The notes: a model not told the origin generated them from the letters alone. Positions 36,490 to 49,627 are shown, counted from the stretch's first letter. The stretch: DNA of 64,000 nt from Coccinella septempunctata (GCF_907165205.1 NC_058193.1:27665521-27729520), one strand, 5' to 3'. Program-made: numbers and translations.

Positions 36490-38370
36490 GCATGTCCTCT
36501 CAACCCGAATCCGTACCCGCCCGCTGGTCAGCAAGAAGTAATCCACGACTTCTCAAAGAGGTTCTCGCCGGTCATACGCGGAGTCGTGGAGTTTGCGAAA
36601 CGCATTCCTGGTTTTTGTTTATTGGGACAGGACGATCAGGTGACCCTACTCAAAGCGGGCGTTTTCGAAGTGCTTCTAGTGCGACTGGCGTGTATGTTTG
36701 ACGCGCAGACCGCCACGATGGTCTGCCTGAACGGACAGATGTTGAAAAAAGACTCTATACATAGTAGTTCTAACGCGCGATTCCTGATGGACTCGATGTT
36801 CGAATTCGCCGACCGCGTGAACTGCCTCCGTTTGTCGGACGCCGAGATCAGTTTGTTCACTTCCGTGGTCGTGATCGCGGCCGACAGGCCGGGTTTGAGG
36901 AACGTCGAGCTGGTCGAGAAGATGCAGAACAAATTGAAATGCGCCCTGCAGACGGTGCTCAATCAGAACCGACCGGGGCAGCCCCACATCGTCGACGACC
37001 TGATGAAGAAAATCCCAGATCTCAGAACCTTGAACACGCTCCATTCTGAAAAGTTGCTCGCTTTCAAGATGACCGAGCAGCAGATGATGCAACAGCAACA
37101 ACAGCAGACCCAGCATTTCTGGGGGTCTCCTCACGAAGAAGATGCGAGTAGCAAGAGTCCCGCGGCCTCCTCATGGTCGTCCTCTTCTGATGTCACGATG
37201 GACGAAGCTAAGAGTCCGTTGGGTTCGGTTTCAAGCACGGAATCCATGGGTTCTTCCGACATCAACTCCCTGAACGATTATCACCATTCGAATGGAAATA
37301 ACCATATCAGTCAACACGTGGCCAACGCCCCATTATTAGCAGCGACACTGGCGGGAGGATACTGTCCTCACAGACACAGGGCGAATTCAGGTTCAACATC
37401 TTCCGGGGACGATGAGTTCGTGCAAACTTCCCACCTAATCCACAATGGTTTGACAATAACCCCAGTCACGAGACCAGTGCAACAGATCAATCCAAGGTTC
37501 AGAAAGCTCGATTCACCCAGCGATTCCGGCATCGAATCTGGCACGGAAAGAGTTGATAAACCCAGCGCCCCTCCGTCTCTCTGCTCAAGTCCGAGGTCGT
37601 CAGTAGAAGATCACCATATCGTTGAAGACATGCCGGTCTTGAAGCGTGTATTGCAAGCGCCCCCATTGTACGATACTAATTCCTTGATGGACGAAGCCTA
37701 CAAGCCACACAAGAAATTCAGGGCGCTGAGAAATAACAAAGATTCAGAAGCCGAACCAGCTGTTATGATGTCCCCTCACCAACAGCAACATTCTCATCTT
37801 TTGGCCCAGTTGTCGGCGCCACCACAATCTTCACTGTCCAGCACGCATTCGACTCTGGCTAAGACGTTAAGAGAGGCGCCCAAGATGACGGTGGAGCAGA
37901 TGAAGAGGACAGATTTGATCCACAGTTACATCATGAGGTCGGAACAGGCTTCGCCGCTAGTGACAGCGTCCCCAACCGCGTGTCCGTACAAATCAACGAC
38001 CACCAGTAGTGTCGTTGTGAACAACAACTTGTTGACGCCCGCCTGGGCCACGTCGGTCATCACAACTGCAAGACAGCCGCAACATCGACCATCTTCAACG
38101 TCCCCGCACCTACAACATATGAGTCCACCACATCAGGGTCCGGAGTATTTGAGACTGTACAATTCGCAGTCTCCTCACTCAACCTCCCCAACGCCCTCGA
38201 CAAGATCGACGTCCAGTCCCCATTCGACGATCAGGAGGTCGACGCCCACCCCCAACATGGTGGAACTCCAAGTTGACATAGCGGATTCGCAACAACCCTT
38301 GAATCTGTCGAAAAGGTCGCCGTCCCCATCGCCGAGGCCCATGAAAATAATCAAGTTGGAGGTCAATTAA
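36490..38370 (+). CDS. E75: E75 exon encoding ligand-binding domain and C-terminal region
   Basis: This last coding exon has 626 codons plus TAA (A-type residues 200-825). Residues about 200-400 form the ligand-binding domain, from ACPLNPNP through QDDQVTLLKAGVFEVLLVR (the nuclear-receptor signature) to LNTLHSEKLLAF. His384 in that last motif aligns with the heme-ligand His of Drosophila E75 (inferred from the motif), so heme/NO/CO regulation is expected. A short poly-Gln run (QMMQQQQQQTQ) follows, then a long Ser/Pro/His-rich, probably disordered region typical of E75 and rich in SP sites. Near the C-terminus are PLNLS (802-806), a CtBP-type corepressor motif, and IKLE (820-823), a SUMO consensus. 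The first residues shown after the acceptor at 36488-36489 are in phase with the hinge exon; the frame is also open 29 codons further up, but that part is intron. Confidence 0.97.
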   Translation, partial: ACPLNPNPYPPAGQQEVIHDFSKRFSPVIRGVVEFAKRIPGFCLLGQDDQVTLLKAGVFEVLLVRLACMFDAQTATMVCLNGQMLKKDSIHSSSNARFLMDSMFEFADRVNCLRLSDAEISLFTSVVVIAADRPGLRNVELVEKMQNKLKCALQTVLNQNRPGQPHIVDDLMKKIPDLRTLNTLHSEKLLAFKMTEQQMMQQQQQQTQHFWGSPHEEDASSKSPAASSWSSSSDVTMDEAKSPLGSVSSTESMGSSDINSLNDYHHSNGNNHISQHVANAPLLAATLAGGYCPHRHRANSGSTSSGDDEFVQTSHLIHNGLTITPVTRPVQQINPRFRKLDSPSDSGIESGTERVDKPSAPPSLCSSPRSSVEDHHIVEDMPVLKRVLQAPPLYDTNSLMDEAYKPHKKFRALRNNKDSEAEPAVMMSPHQQQHSHLLAQLSAPPQSSLSSTHSTLAKTLREAPKMTVEQMKRTDLIHSYIMRSEQASPLVTASPTACPYKSTTTSSVVVNNNLLTPAWATSVITTARQPQHRPSSTSPHLQHMSPPHQGPEYLRLYNSQSPHSTSPTPSTRSTSSPHSTIRRSTPTPNMVELQVDIADSQQPLNLSKRSPSPSPRPMKIIKLEVN

Positions 38371-39490
38371 ACCTCTTAACTGTCGAGGAAGGGTCGTCCC
38401 GGCCCAACCCTCTGAGCTTAGTACAAAGTGGAGTGTGTGCCGTATCCTAATCTAAAGACATTCGATGCGAGTTTAGGCGATTTCCGCAATCAACGGTGGC
38501 ACTTACAGCGTATTACCAAACCAAATTTTAAAACTGACCCCAACGTTTTATCTATTGAACATCCCCTTCCATTCCTATCCCGTCTTACATAAGTATATAG
38601 TATCTTTGAATGTGTGTGTGCCCCTTATCAGTTAAACTGTAGATTCGGTAGGTTTGTCCTCCGAGGACAGATTCTCTTAAAATGTGTATATTTTCTTCGC
38701 CATCTACTGAGGAGCCCGGTTAAATTAATATATTATTGTACATAGCGGACCAAAAATTTTATGTTTACGTCGGGCTCCCCAGTAATTCGTCTTTGAGTAA
38801 GTTTAAATCAATCACTAATTTGAAGGCCACTTATTATTTGTTGAAAATTATTAATTTATCTTTATGTATATTGAATCCGAACGAAAAAATCCTACTGTAG
38901 AGAACTATATTATTATATTGTTTAATATATGTGATAAATTTGTTTGTAGAACATATTTGTGTATAATTTTGTGTTGTATCTCAGTTTGTATAGTGACTAT
39001 TTGTTCATAATCATTTATGCATCTCACATCATTGGTTTACATCATTCTGTACATTAATCATCAACCATTCATCGTGATTCAGAGCAAGTCTAGGAGTGAG
39101 TTAAGACTGAAGGGTTGAAACGTTAACTTATCGTACTAAGGCTTAAGTTGCCATCTTACCCACGTTTCGCCTCCTATATGACTCCTTCAGACCTGTTCTC
39201 TATTGAAGACATGTAAGCTTACTCAACTACAACTACTCCTCAACTGATATCATGTTTAAACCGGTTATTTGTATAGCATTACAACCCACTTTCCGAACAT
39301 TTTTAATATCGTTGCAATTATGATGTCATCTGAATCAGAACAATGTGAAGTATTCCAATGTCACCAAGGCCTTTATGACTGAGATGGCCTTTGGCGCATC
39401 GGATTCAACTTCAATTTTATGTGATTGTCATTTTGTAAAATGGGAGCTTGTTGAGGCCGTCAGAATAAAACATGTCTGATGATCTTATTA
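38371..39490 (+). other. E75: E75 3' untranslated region
   Basis: About 1.1 kb of AT-rich sequence follows the stop codon, with no open frame of note. It contains several ATTTA/TTTAT-type AU-rich words and Pumilio-like TGTATATT words (near 38685 and 38865), consistent with a short-lived early-gene mRNA. The end is placed by the poly(A) signal at 39464 and a T/GT-rich tract after 39492. Confidence 0.7.
39464..39469 (+). terminator. E75: E75 poly(A) signal AATAAA
   Basis: A canonical AATAAA is followed about 25 bases later by TGTGTTTTCTT, a usual downstream element. Cleavage is expected near 39485-39490. Alternative weaker signals in the 3'UTR are possible. Confidence 0.65.
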
Positions 39491-42400
39491 AATTGTGTTT
39501 TCTTAATCAACCTCTTTGATCATTCTTCCAATGAAAAGAAAGTGAAGGCTGGAATTTGGTGAAATCGTATGCTTGAAGAACTCATTCAGATATTGATGAA
39601 CAATTAAGTACCCGAAATATGAAGGTAAGTATAATGGGGGATCAGAAAGATCACGTGGTATGTGGGAATTCTTTTGAGGGACGAATCTGCAAATTAAAGT
39701 CCTGGGGTCCTTTTATCATTTTGGAAATAAATCTAATGAAAACACTCCAAAATCGAAAAGATGCCGAATTCACATTCAGAACACGAAAAAATAAACAATA
39801 AAAGACAAAAAGATTTTCAATAAAAAACCAAGAATATCCATCGGATAATGCAGTAAATTCAAAGTAGATCAATGCATATTTTAAACTGATTGGATCTTCT
39901 CGTGAATGGATCAATGGGAACTGAATTTTTTTGACCGGTTAATGGTTTGATGTTCCACCAGAACTTGAAATATTCTCGATGGTCAACACATTCATATATT
40001 TTTATTTTTCGTACAGAAAAGCATTGAATGCTTCACTAGAGAATGAAGAATTGAGCTATGATCAATTTTCTCTGCTCTACTGGATTTCTGGACAAGTTTC
40101 AGTGAAAAAAATTTTCTTCTGGTAATTCTGGTATATTGGTACGACATTGTTAAATGTGTCTGAACGAAGTTATATTATGTTGGTAGCTCAACCGAAAGGC
40201 TGTTTTGGTTGGTATCGCCACGCCAGGTGTGGGGAGAACAAAAACAACATAATTAACGTTACATAAAGAAGAGAGTGCTGCAATGAAAGCGGCACAAGTA
40301 GCCCTATTTAGGGCAAGGCCATGAGCCTAATTAATGTTGAAACGGGATATTCTGTTCCATTGGCTCGTGTCTCTAATAAACATTATAGGCGCCTGTAATA
40401 TTCTGAAGACGGTACAGAAATGTTTCGAGCACATAATATGATTCAATGATTTATAATTAGTGAATAAATTATTTTCGGTCATGAACCAATCTACAAATTT
40501 TCATTTCCGCACTACAGGGTGTATTTCTGTGTTTGAAGGTGATGCTTTTTTTTAACAGAACTGGTAGAACTGGTCAATGTAAAGCGTTCCACCAAGAATC
40601 ACCTATACAAAACTTTCGAAAAAGACGAATTTGAAGACAAATTTCAAAATAAAATAACAATAACAAACAATGTTTATATTGGATTGATTCTCCAATAGGG
40701 ATTTGCTTACTTCTTTGAAGTTCATCTACTTTTTTTCTGGATACTGATAGTGATTCGATTTGCTTGGAAATGAAATGAAATTCTTTCGAATGTAAGCAAT
40801 ACATTTTTGGTTATCAAATATTATAGCATATGTATGAGTTTCAGCAAAGGTTAGTGTAACGGGATACCATACAATTTGGCGTATGATACAAGAGCTTAGG
40901 GAAAAACCTCAGTAAAAAAACCCTGTCTCCCCGTGAGTAGTGTAGTGATGACAAATTTGTTTACAGAATATGCTTTTAATACAAAAGGATTTCTTTATCT
41001 TCTTTCCATTTCGAAATAATATCTGAAACGAAGAAACAAAAGAAAACGAGGAAAAAAATTGAATAATAAAGCTTTCATCCAAACCTATTCGAAGACTTGA
41101 TGATGAATGAAGAAAAAAATAAATAATTATAGGTACATAACTTGTTCTTCAATTGCACTGGGAGGAATATCATCTCTGCGTCAGAAACCTTCTGCTGATC
41201 TTGGTCGAGGATCATGCTCGTCGTTAGAAATGCCTTCAGCAATAAATTAATAATAGCCAAATCTTGCTTTTGACTGGGAGGGTCTTTCGACCAGGTCCAG
41301 TCTTCCAAGTGATGATTTTTCTGATCTTCAGTTGTTAGAGGAACTCTACTTATGTTGAGGAATCATCTCTCATAGATATACCAGTGGTTATTCAGTGGAA
41401 AATTGAAAAAACGAGAAAGAAATTCAAAATTCTGACACTTTATTGCTCCTATATAGTCCTTCGCATAGCAGTTCCACTAGTTATAGCTCAGGCATTGGCG
41501 TAGCAAGATTTTTTTATGAGGGAGAGGTTAGGAAGCTCAATTTAGTGTTATACTTGATTGCTTAATGTTGATTTTAGTATCTGGGTTGGAGGGGAATCAC
41601 CCTGCCCTCCCTGGCCCCTACCTGTCTACGCCCATGCGCTCAAGGAATTGAAAAGAGCACAATGGGATGATAGAATAGGAATTCATTTTGATATTGATAC
41701 GGATATAATTCTACGCATACAAAGAATGATCATACAAACGCATCACTTCGAACAAAACAGTGGACCCTATATCGCGTCCTTGCAATTAACATTGAATTTT
41801 ATTGTTCAATAAAGATAGTAATCATCTATTGGGATGGATCCAACACCAACTGTTCGCCCTTGTTGCGTAATATACATATAATTATAAAATAAACTTTAAT
41901 AATGTCATGACATTGAAACTTATTAAAGCATGCTAACAAGATACGTGTTTATTGTGACACACTGTCAACTCTGTAATGAGGAAGTTATTGAGAAGCATGA
42001 ATCACATTAAGCGAATATCAAATCGGAGACCTTTTTAATATAAACTATGCTGGATTGGACTTAGTCAACAACATCAACAAATGACGGAGAATGGAAGTTT
42101 TTCATATTTTGCAATTTCGCTTATGGGTCTAAATATCTGAATTTCCTCTTGAAAAAAGGCGGTTGTCTGATGAGTATTTAAATTATTGCATTGCATTATT
42201 TGCATTTTCAATCCAAGAGGACCATTCTTTTAACAAATTTCTCAGTGAGAATTTTTTAATTATTTGGTGTAGAGATCAGGCTTTAACTTTGGATTGCTAT
42301 TGTCTTTAACTAGCAGATCGTGGTAGTAGATCCAGTACTAAATTGTGAGTTGCAAGCTTGAAAAAATTGCAGAATTAATACAACAAAATCTTTTTCTCGA

Positions 42401-43540
42401 AATTCTTATCCACAAAGTCACGGTCAAATTCATTGCCAGTGCCAAATTCCAGATCAGAGCCTGTTCCACATAAATCTTTGCCGATTTATGTCCTGAAGTG
42501 GGTGGGTGACGATTTTTTATATTTTTATACCTATTTTTCCAGACGGGATTCGAGAGGAAATATCACCTCGACATTTTTATTCGGGACATCGCTGAAAGGT
42601 TTATTTTTTGCGAGAGACCAAAGGGAGACATGTTAATTATCGAGCATTAAGATTTTTGTCTGCGAAATGTTTGCGGAGTGAACACTGTCAGACGGAAGCA
42701 CAAATAGTTGCTTGTTTATCTGGGGAGTTCCAATAATGTTATTTTTGGGTAGTCCTCAACTTCTCCATATGACAGAAAAGAATCTTAGGTTGAATCACTT
42801 AGTTTGAAAAGTCAATGTGGATTGAAAAATTAGGTAGAATTATGATGACATTATTGGATGCATTCTGAATGACTCAGCAACTCAACTCACGTGTTCTGGT
42901 TTTGTTAGAAACGACACATCTGGAATAAGTCAGTACCGATAAGATGTTTTCGGAAACAATTCAGAAAATTTCTTTCGTGATCTTCCTTTGGCAATGAAAT
43001 AAGTTCCTATTATTGATTCAAATCAAATTTGGTTGTAGTTAGTACAGTGTTAAGTGATTCTTGTGACACAGAAAGAAGTATAGTAGTACCAGTAAGTTAT
43101 TGATTTTATTGGCAAGTCATAAAAATGATTTAGGTGATTCCCAGTTCACCTGCAATTTTTCATTTATTCTCGAAAAGTGTATGAGAAATACTTCGACAAA
43201 TTTTGAATGAAAATGACAATTTCCTATTCTTACCTAACATTTCACAAAACAAAAATAAAATGCTTTAACATACTTACTTGTTTATCCCCAGAATCTTACA
43301 ATTCATGTGGGACAATGTTTCCGCATTCATTAAAAAATAAAACTTTTCTCACTGAAAAGTACCCACTTTTTTAACTCAGTTGGATTATAGGGAACTTTAG
43401 TCCCAAAAGGCATTCATTGGAAAAATTTTATAGGTATTACATTTCTGGGAAAACTGTGGTACCAACATTTTTCACAGAAAGGAACAAAACAGCAAACAAA
43501 AAATAAATATAGAATTATTCGAAACTTTACTTTCAGTGTA
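39491..43540. other. Intergenic stretch after E75
   Basis: AT-rich sequence with short unassignable frames only. A GC-richer patch at about 40200-40400 is unexplained. No bounded transposon was identified. Confidence 0.55.
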
Positions 43541-44157
43541 CAGGGTGGGCAAAATTCGTTGTCTACTGGGAGGATCTCGAGAACTATAGCAGCTAGAAGA
43601 AAACGTATGACACATATCCGAGCTCATTTTCGGAGAAACAAAGAATGGTGAAAACCGCAGCCTTCTACGATACTTCGTTTTTGAATTTAACAATTTCGTA
43701 AGGTTCTCATAATTTTTTTTATCTTTGAAGTGACAAATCTGAAACTTGAACCTTCTACAGGCACTTTTTTACGTAGAATCCACTGACGAGCTCAAAAAAT
43801 TTTTACATTTCGAATCATTAGGTGAACTTTAATTTTTTTAAATGCAAACTTTTATTGAATTTGTTATTTTTGAATTGGAAAAAAAAACTTTTGTTAGTAG
43901 ATTCTACGTATGAAAGTGCTTAGAAGGTTCAAGTTTCTGATCTGTAACTTCAAAAACCAAAAAGTTATGAGAACTTTTCGAAATCGTCAAAATCTCAATT
44001 TTTGTTTATAACTCGAAATCTAAAAATGATAAGCAGATTCTGTTTTCAGATTTGGATTGGTCATGAAAAAATACCTCGTGAATATGTCATCCGTTTTCTT
44101 CTAGCTGCTATGGTTCTCGAGATCTCCTCAGTAGACAACGAATTTTGCCCACCCATG
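43541..44157. mobile_element. Family A foldback MITE
   Basis: This 617-bp element begins CAGGGTGGGCAAAATTCGTT after TA (43539-43540) and ends GCCCACCCATG before TA (44158-44159), with one extra base in the right end. The halves are inverted copies. Confidence 0.83.
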
Positions 44158-44159
44158 TA

Positions 44160-45657
44160 CATAGGGTGCTTCACGAATGATTGTACAGGTTTTCAGTGCA
44201 GGAAATTTTGGGAAAGCTGAATCAGTGTTTGTTAAATGTTTTATGAATTTTATCGAAAACTTTAAATCAGCATAACTCTTGAACGCCTCATAGATTTTTA
44301 TGAAAATCACAAGAAATGAGTATAGGAAAATAATGAAAGTATAGGACCACCAAATTGTATCGAAATTTCATAAATGAATACAATGAAAAGGTGAAAACAC
44401 TGTTTGAATTTACTCCTTACTTGATATTTTTTCTGGTGGTTTTGATTATTTTTATTATTGCTGCTCTTCTGTTTTTGAACATGGTGACATTGGGAACATT
44501 ACAGCATGCGTAGATTGAAAATACAATATAAATATAGAAGTGATATTAAGCTGTATATTTTCGATATAAATGATATTTTCAAGAAAAAATGCAATCATAT
44601 TCCTGTTAATTGCTAATTCCGAAGTTAAAACAATGTATGAAATCTAAAAATAAGGAAAAATAATAGGGAAGCTAAGAATTATTTTCAAGCACTTTTCCAC
44701 ACTACCAACTTTGAATGCACATATATAGCCTTATACTTTACGATTTTTACGCTCTTTTCTTTTTTTCCTCACTAACATTTTTCGCCAATTAGATGAGGTC
44801 GATATTGAAGTCCGAAGTTTGGAATTATTCATTGAAATCCACACAAATGACGTCCAGCGATAAATCGAGAATTTCATATCAGAGTGACCTTACTAAGTAC
44901 GTTTAAAATCGTTTGTTTAGAATTTCGAGTCGATCGATGTAATGGTACCAATAAATAGCCGTGAAGTCGTACTTTACCGAATGAATTGCATGGCAGACCT
45001 TGGCCTTGTGATAATGATTCAAAGGTATTCATGAACTTGTTGCATGCTTTTTCTGCGCCACATTTTGTTACCGAGGAGATACGAATAATGGATAAATTCG
45101 GAAATCAACTCGACTTCGTGGAATTTTGGTTTGTCATTTTCAAAGCTGACTTCGCAAAGATTGGGCAGAAGATTTTGAAAAAAAAATTGCAATGAATTTT
45201 ACACAATATTCCAGAGCCGAATATTATTATTTGTTAAATTATTTATTATTATCCTACTTTTCTGTGCGCTCAACACATCTTATGTCAGTAAGATTCTTCG
45301 AGCAGTTTCCTCCAATGAAGGTACACAAAGAGAAAAGCAATTTCAATAAGCCAATGACATGCCTATTCTTCAACATTACAAGAGTATCATCTTGAAAATA
45401 TCGGAACAGATCTGTAATGTTTTACATACAATGAGATGTATGACTCGATCACATCCGAATCGAAGACCTTGTTCCATAAATCTAATTGCGGTGAATTTCT
45501 TTCGACTTTCTCACTCCCACATATGAATTCATGTTCGAATATGAGCATGTAGGACAGTTTTTGAAGAAACAGATGCAGTTTCTCCAGTCGGTCTCATCCT
45601 GTTCCTATTATTTCGCATGAATGTTTTCATAACTATCAGGGAATTATTGAATTTGAA
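44160..45657. other. Stretch without a recognised gene
   Basis: AT-rich DNA. A segment just after the A element (GGGTGCTTCACGAATGATTG) looks like the start of another dispersed repeat but has no visible partner here. Confidence 0.5.
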
Positions 45658-45659
45658 TA

Positions 45660-47140
45660 AACTGCTCCACAAGAGTTAGGGATATCGTATTTAATCGTTT
45701 TTAAAAGTATGTAATCTTCGAGAAAATCGCTGTAAAATCATTTACTCAATAACAACTTGAATCGATCCAATAAAAATCAGTATGAGACATTTCGTCAATC
45801 TGGTCGCCTTTTTTCTGGTGTTTGGTTCTTTGCATATGCTTCATGAATGTTCTTATTTTGAAATGAAGTCAGTTTATCAACGGCATCGATTTGACACGAG
45901 AAAATGCCAAGACGTAAATTAACAAACGCTGAGGCTAATAGGGCTATCGGAATGCTACAGGATGGCCTAACTTAGATTGTTGTAGCGGAAAGACTCCAAG
46001 TCAGCCAAAGTGTGATATCTCGACTTTGGAATAGGTTCAGAGAGACAGGTTCCGTGTTGGAAAGACCAAGGCTTGGTGGGCGACGAAAAAAAACACCTGC
46101 TCAGGATCGTTTCATCACCGTTTCGGCGAGAAGAACCCCTACATCTACGTGTAGAATGCTACGGAATACTCTTCAAAATGCAGATGAGGTCCAAGTTTTC
46201 ATCGAAACCATCAGACGACGTTTGAGAGTGGTGAATCTAGGTTCTAGACGTCCATTAAGGGGAGTTCCATTAACACGTGATCATAAGCGTCAATGACTGG
46301 AATGGGCAAGGCAACATATCAATTGGAACGAACAATGGCGTAGTGTCCTTTTCACTCATGAATCCAGATATGGACGGTGTTCAGATTCTCGAGGAATAAG
46401 GGTATGGACAATCCTACGCATACCCTGTAATCGTCGCTATGTCCAAGAAGTCCATCCATTCCGAGGGGGTAGTGTTATGGTATGGGCCGGGATATGTTTC
46501 AACGAGCGCACAGATCTACACATTTGTCCTGGGAATATGACCGCCTTACACTATAGGGAGCATGTCATTTAGAATGTTGTGCCAAATTTTCACGCTGCTA
46601 TTGGTGGGTGAAACTTTTCAATTTCTAGACGATAACGCTAGACCGCATCGTGCAGCCATAGTTGAGAATACGCGGGAGGAGCTTGGTATTCCACATTTAC
46701 CAATACTTCCGCAATCACCAGATTTGAATTGAATAGAACATGCATGGGATATGCTCCAAAGAAGATTAGATAATCATCAACCTACCCCAGAATCCGTAAA
46801 TGATCTGAGAGAGCTTCTGCCCCGTTTATGGAACCAAATTCCTCAAGAAATGTTCAACAACCTCGTGTGTAGTATGCAAAGAAGATGTCAAGCTGTTATT
46901 GATGCCCGTGGAGACCATACATTGTATTGGTAGTCTTAAAATGCTTGAATTCTCTGAGAATAAAATTTCGTTATTTTACTCGATTTTTCTCAACCACCCT
47001 GTATACGCAGCAGACCTACAGGCTAAAATTAATTTGCAACTTGAAATCATATTAATACGAATTTTCAGCACAAAAATCTTATTTTAACTATATATGTTTT
47101 TGCAATTCAAGTCAATATCCCTAACTCATTTGGAGCAGTT
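45660..47140 (+). mobile_element. Tc1-like element, full length but inactive
   Basis: This 1481-bp element is flanked by TA (45658-45659 and 47141-47142). The terminal inverted repeats are AACTGCTCCACAAGAGTTAG at the left and the counterpart of AACTGCTCCAAATGAGTTAG at the right, continuing through GGGATAT. One transposase pseudogene lies inside. Confidence 0.9.
45904..46933 (+). pseudogene. Tc1-like transposase pseudogene
   Basis: The reading frame starts MPRRKLTNAEANRAIG and shows the paired helix-turn-helix region (VISRLWNRFRETGSV) and the DDE domain (SVMVWAGICFNERTD, DDNARPHRA, SPDLN). It is dead: TAG at 45973-45975 in the N-terminus, His for the first catalytic Asp (FTHES, codon 46357-46359), a frameshift near 46600, and TGA at 46730-46732 just before IEHAW. 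The final part, to GDHTLYW, is otherwise intact. Confidence 0.9.
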
Positions 47141-47142
47141 TA

Positions 47143-48643
47143 TTTGGAGATATGATCATACTATAACCTTTAGATTATTTCTTCAGTAGCCTTTTTATCA
47201 ACTAAGATTCATCTTTTTGGTCGATTTGAAATTTATGGGCAATTTATGCATTTTAGTAAAGATTTTTTGGCAGAAACTGTTTTTTAGTGATTGAGTTCTT
47301 TCTATTCTGAAAGGTTAGATATTTTGGTCTCAGTTCAAGGTGCTGAACGATTTGAAATGATGTAAGTCACTTTTTACCGTTTGAATGAAATGTTGCCGAC
47401 GAATTTGATAACTTACAATTTTTTGAGGACAAGTGGGGCTCCAATATCGTAAGTATTAATTAGCGACACCACTAAAGAACATGCATGTGAGATAATTACA
47501 ATTCGAATATTGAATAAATCTATTTCCCAATCGGATTTAATGACAGAAATTCGTCAAGCCTAACCTAATAACGTCCGCCATATGAACATTCAACAACCAA
47601 TAGCGCATGGTGGAAATTTTACGCTCCCATTCCGACCTGTGTACCCACAATTTCTGCACGTCCATGATTTAGTCACAATCTTGGGAACGATTCGTCACCG
47701 ACATTAAAACTGTGTAGAAATCGGCCTGCAACAACTGTCGATTTTTGTCGGAAAGTGAGCACCTTGCCGGACACCTTTGACCCATTTCATTTTACGAACT
47801 TCAAATGAAACGACAGAAGATGAAGAAATATTTTAATGACGGATGCAATGATATAGAAGGCTTGCGTATTATTATGAAATGAGTAAAAGTGGCCTAGTTT
47901 GAAAATTAGCATTACTGAGGCAAGATAAGTCTGAGAATTTACACCCATCAATCAAAAAGTTGAAAAAAAAAACAAGTGAGAACAGTAACATCCCATCGAT
48001 CGAAGTTATTTGCACTGTGGTAGCCATATCGATATAAAAAACACAATTAAAATAATGACTTTCCGTTTCATTCTCATTATTCATTCTGAAGGAAGGAAAT
48101 CTACGAACTCGAAGTATGTATTTAAGTTCTTCTTATTTTAGAGCAGACCTCTCTACGACCGCATTAACACTACCTTTTAATTACGAACGCTCTAAAATGC
48201 CTGCTCATATGTCGAAATTTCATATCCTCATTTCCGACAAGGTTGCACTTCGGATATATTTATAACCTAAAATTCCTAGTTATTGTATACTTGTCCTAAT
48301 TCTAAGGACCTTCGAACTACGAGGAGAATATACATAATAAAAACTACAGCCGATTTCTCTCTTGTTTCTCTGGCCTAGATTATTCTGTAAACTCCTTCAA
48401 TGCTAGGATGGCGACATGGACAAGTATTGATGAATAGTCCCTTTGTGTGCGATCTTCTGAAAGTATCATCTGGCTTTTTGTCGATATGATTGAATATCCC
48501 AGTCACTCATCTTTGAGATTCTCATAAGCATTATGATTTATGTGGGATGGTTCTATGATGGGATTTTGGCAAATGAAAGCGAAAGCAAAAGGCGTTTTTC
48601 TGTGAATAAAACAACTACCACCTAAGTAGGAATCTCTTATATA
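47143..48643. other. Stretch without a recognised gene
   Basis: AT-rich DNA with only short frames. No repeat boundary was identified. Confidence 0.5.
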
Positions 48644-49627
48644 CACTGCGCAAAAATTAACGCACATTCTGAAAATCTCAATTTTAATGAAAGTTAACTC
48701 TACATTGACTTTATAACTTATTTTTTATGTTCTCTCGGGAAGGTTTTGAACGAAACAAGACACATTAAATGAAAGAAAAATTTAGGATTCCACCGAATCT
48801 TATGTGAAAGAAGAGAAATGAACAATTTCCAAAATACTGAAATGCTGATAAGTGATTTAATACTTCGTATTTTCACCGCTTGCGTTAATTACAGCTCGGC
48901 AACGACGGTTCATACTCAAAATAAGTGATCTTAAAATGTTCTGATCTAATCCTTCCCAGATTTCTCCGAGTTGGATTCCTAAGTCATTAAGAGTAGCTGG
49001 ATGATTTTCTGAACTTCTCAGCCTTCTATTGAGGTTGTACCAAACCTGCTCAATCGGATTGAGATCTGGACTTCTTGCTGGCCATTCCATTCGAGAAACT
49101 TCAACCTCTTCAAGGTAATCCTGAACGATGCGCGCACGATGGGGTCTGGCATTATCGTGCATAAAAATGAAATTTTCACCAATGTATAGGGCAAATGGCA
49201 CTACATGCTCTTCAAGAATGTTCCTTATATACTTATCAGCATTCATAGCTCCATTATCAACGACCACTAGGTCTGTGCGAGCAGTCAAAGATATTCCACC
49301 CCATACCATAATATATCCTCCCCCGAAACCAGTAGTATTCAGGAAATTGCACTGAGCATATCTTTCATGTGGACGTCTGTATACAAGGGAACGTCGATCA
49401 CAATAGTAGAGGCAGAATCTAGACTCATCTGTGAAGAGAACTCTTTCCCAATCGGCCTCTTCCCAATGGATATGCTCTCTCGCAAAATCCAAACACGCCC
49501 TTCGATGGGCTGGGGTAAGAGCAGGACCTCTTGCCGCGACACGAGGCCTTAAATCATATTCTCTGAGGCGATTTCTTATTGTCTGAGTGCTAATTTGCAC
49601 CTCATGAGTTTGCTCAAGCTGTGTATT
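48644..49627 (-). mobile_element. Tc1-like element, 5'-truncated
   Basis: The 3' end is preserved: CACTGCGCAAAAATTAACGC begins at 48644 after TA (48642-48643), a typical Tc1-family terminus. The transposase reads leftward from about 49627. The N-terminal coding part and the opposite terminal repeat are absent, so the copy was cut near 49625. Confidence 0.75.
48857..49627 (-). pseudogene. Tc1-like transposase, N-terminally truncated, DD34E domain intact
   Basis: An uninterrupted frame of about 257 codons is visible, from QLEQTHEVQISTQT to ASGENTKY and TAA. The catalytic triad is visible: FTDESRF, HDNARPH and SPDLNPIEQVW, with 34 residues between the second Asp and the Glu. The region before HEVQISTQTIRNRLRE, which would hold the DNA-binding helix-turn-helix motifs, is missing, and an upstream in-frame TGA closes the frame at 49628-49630. 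No ATG lies at the frame's start, so it is called a pseudogene. It is better preserved than, and differs in sequence from, the 45.9-kb copy. Confidence 0.88.

Noticed and set aside
36636..37134. Minus-strand frames of 108 and 152 codons
   Set aside because: They are antisense to the E75 ligand-binding exon and follow from its codon bias.
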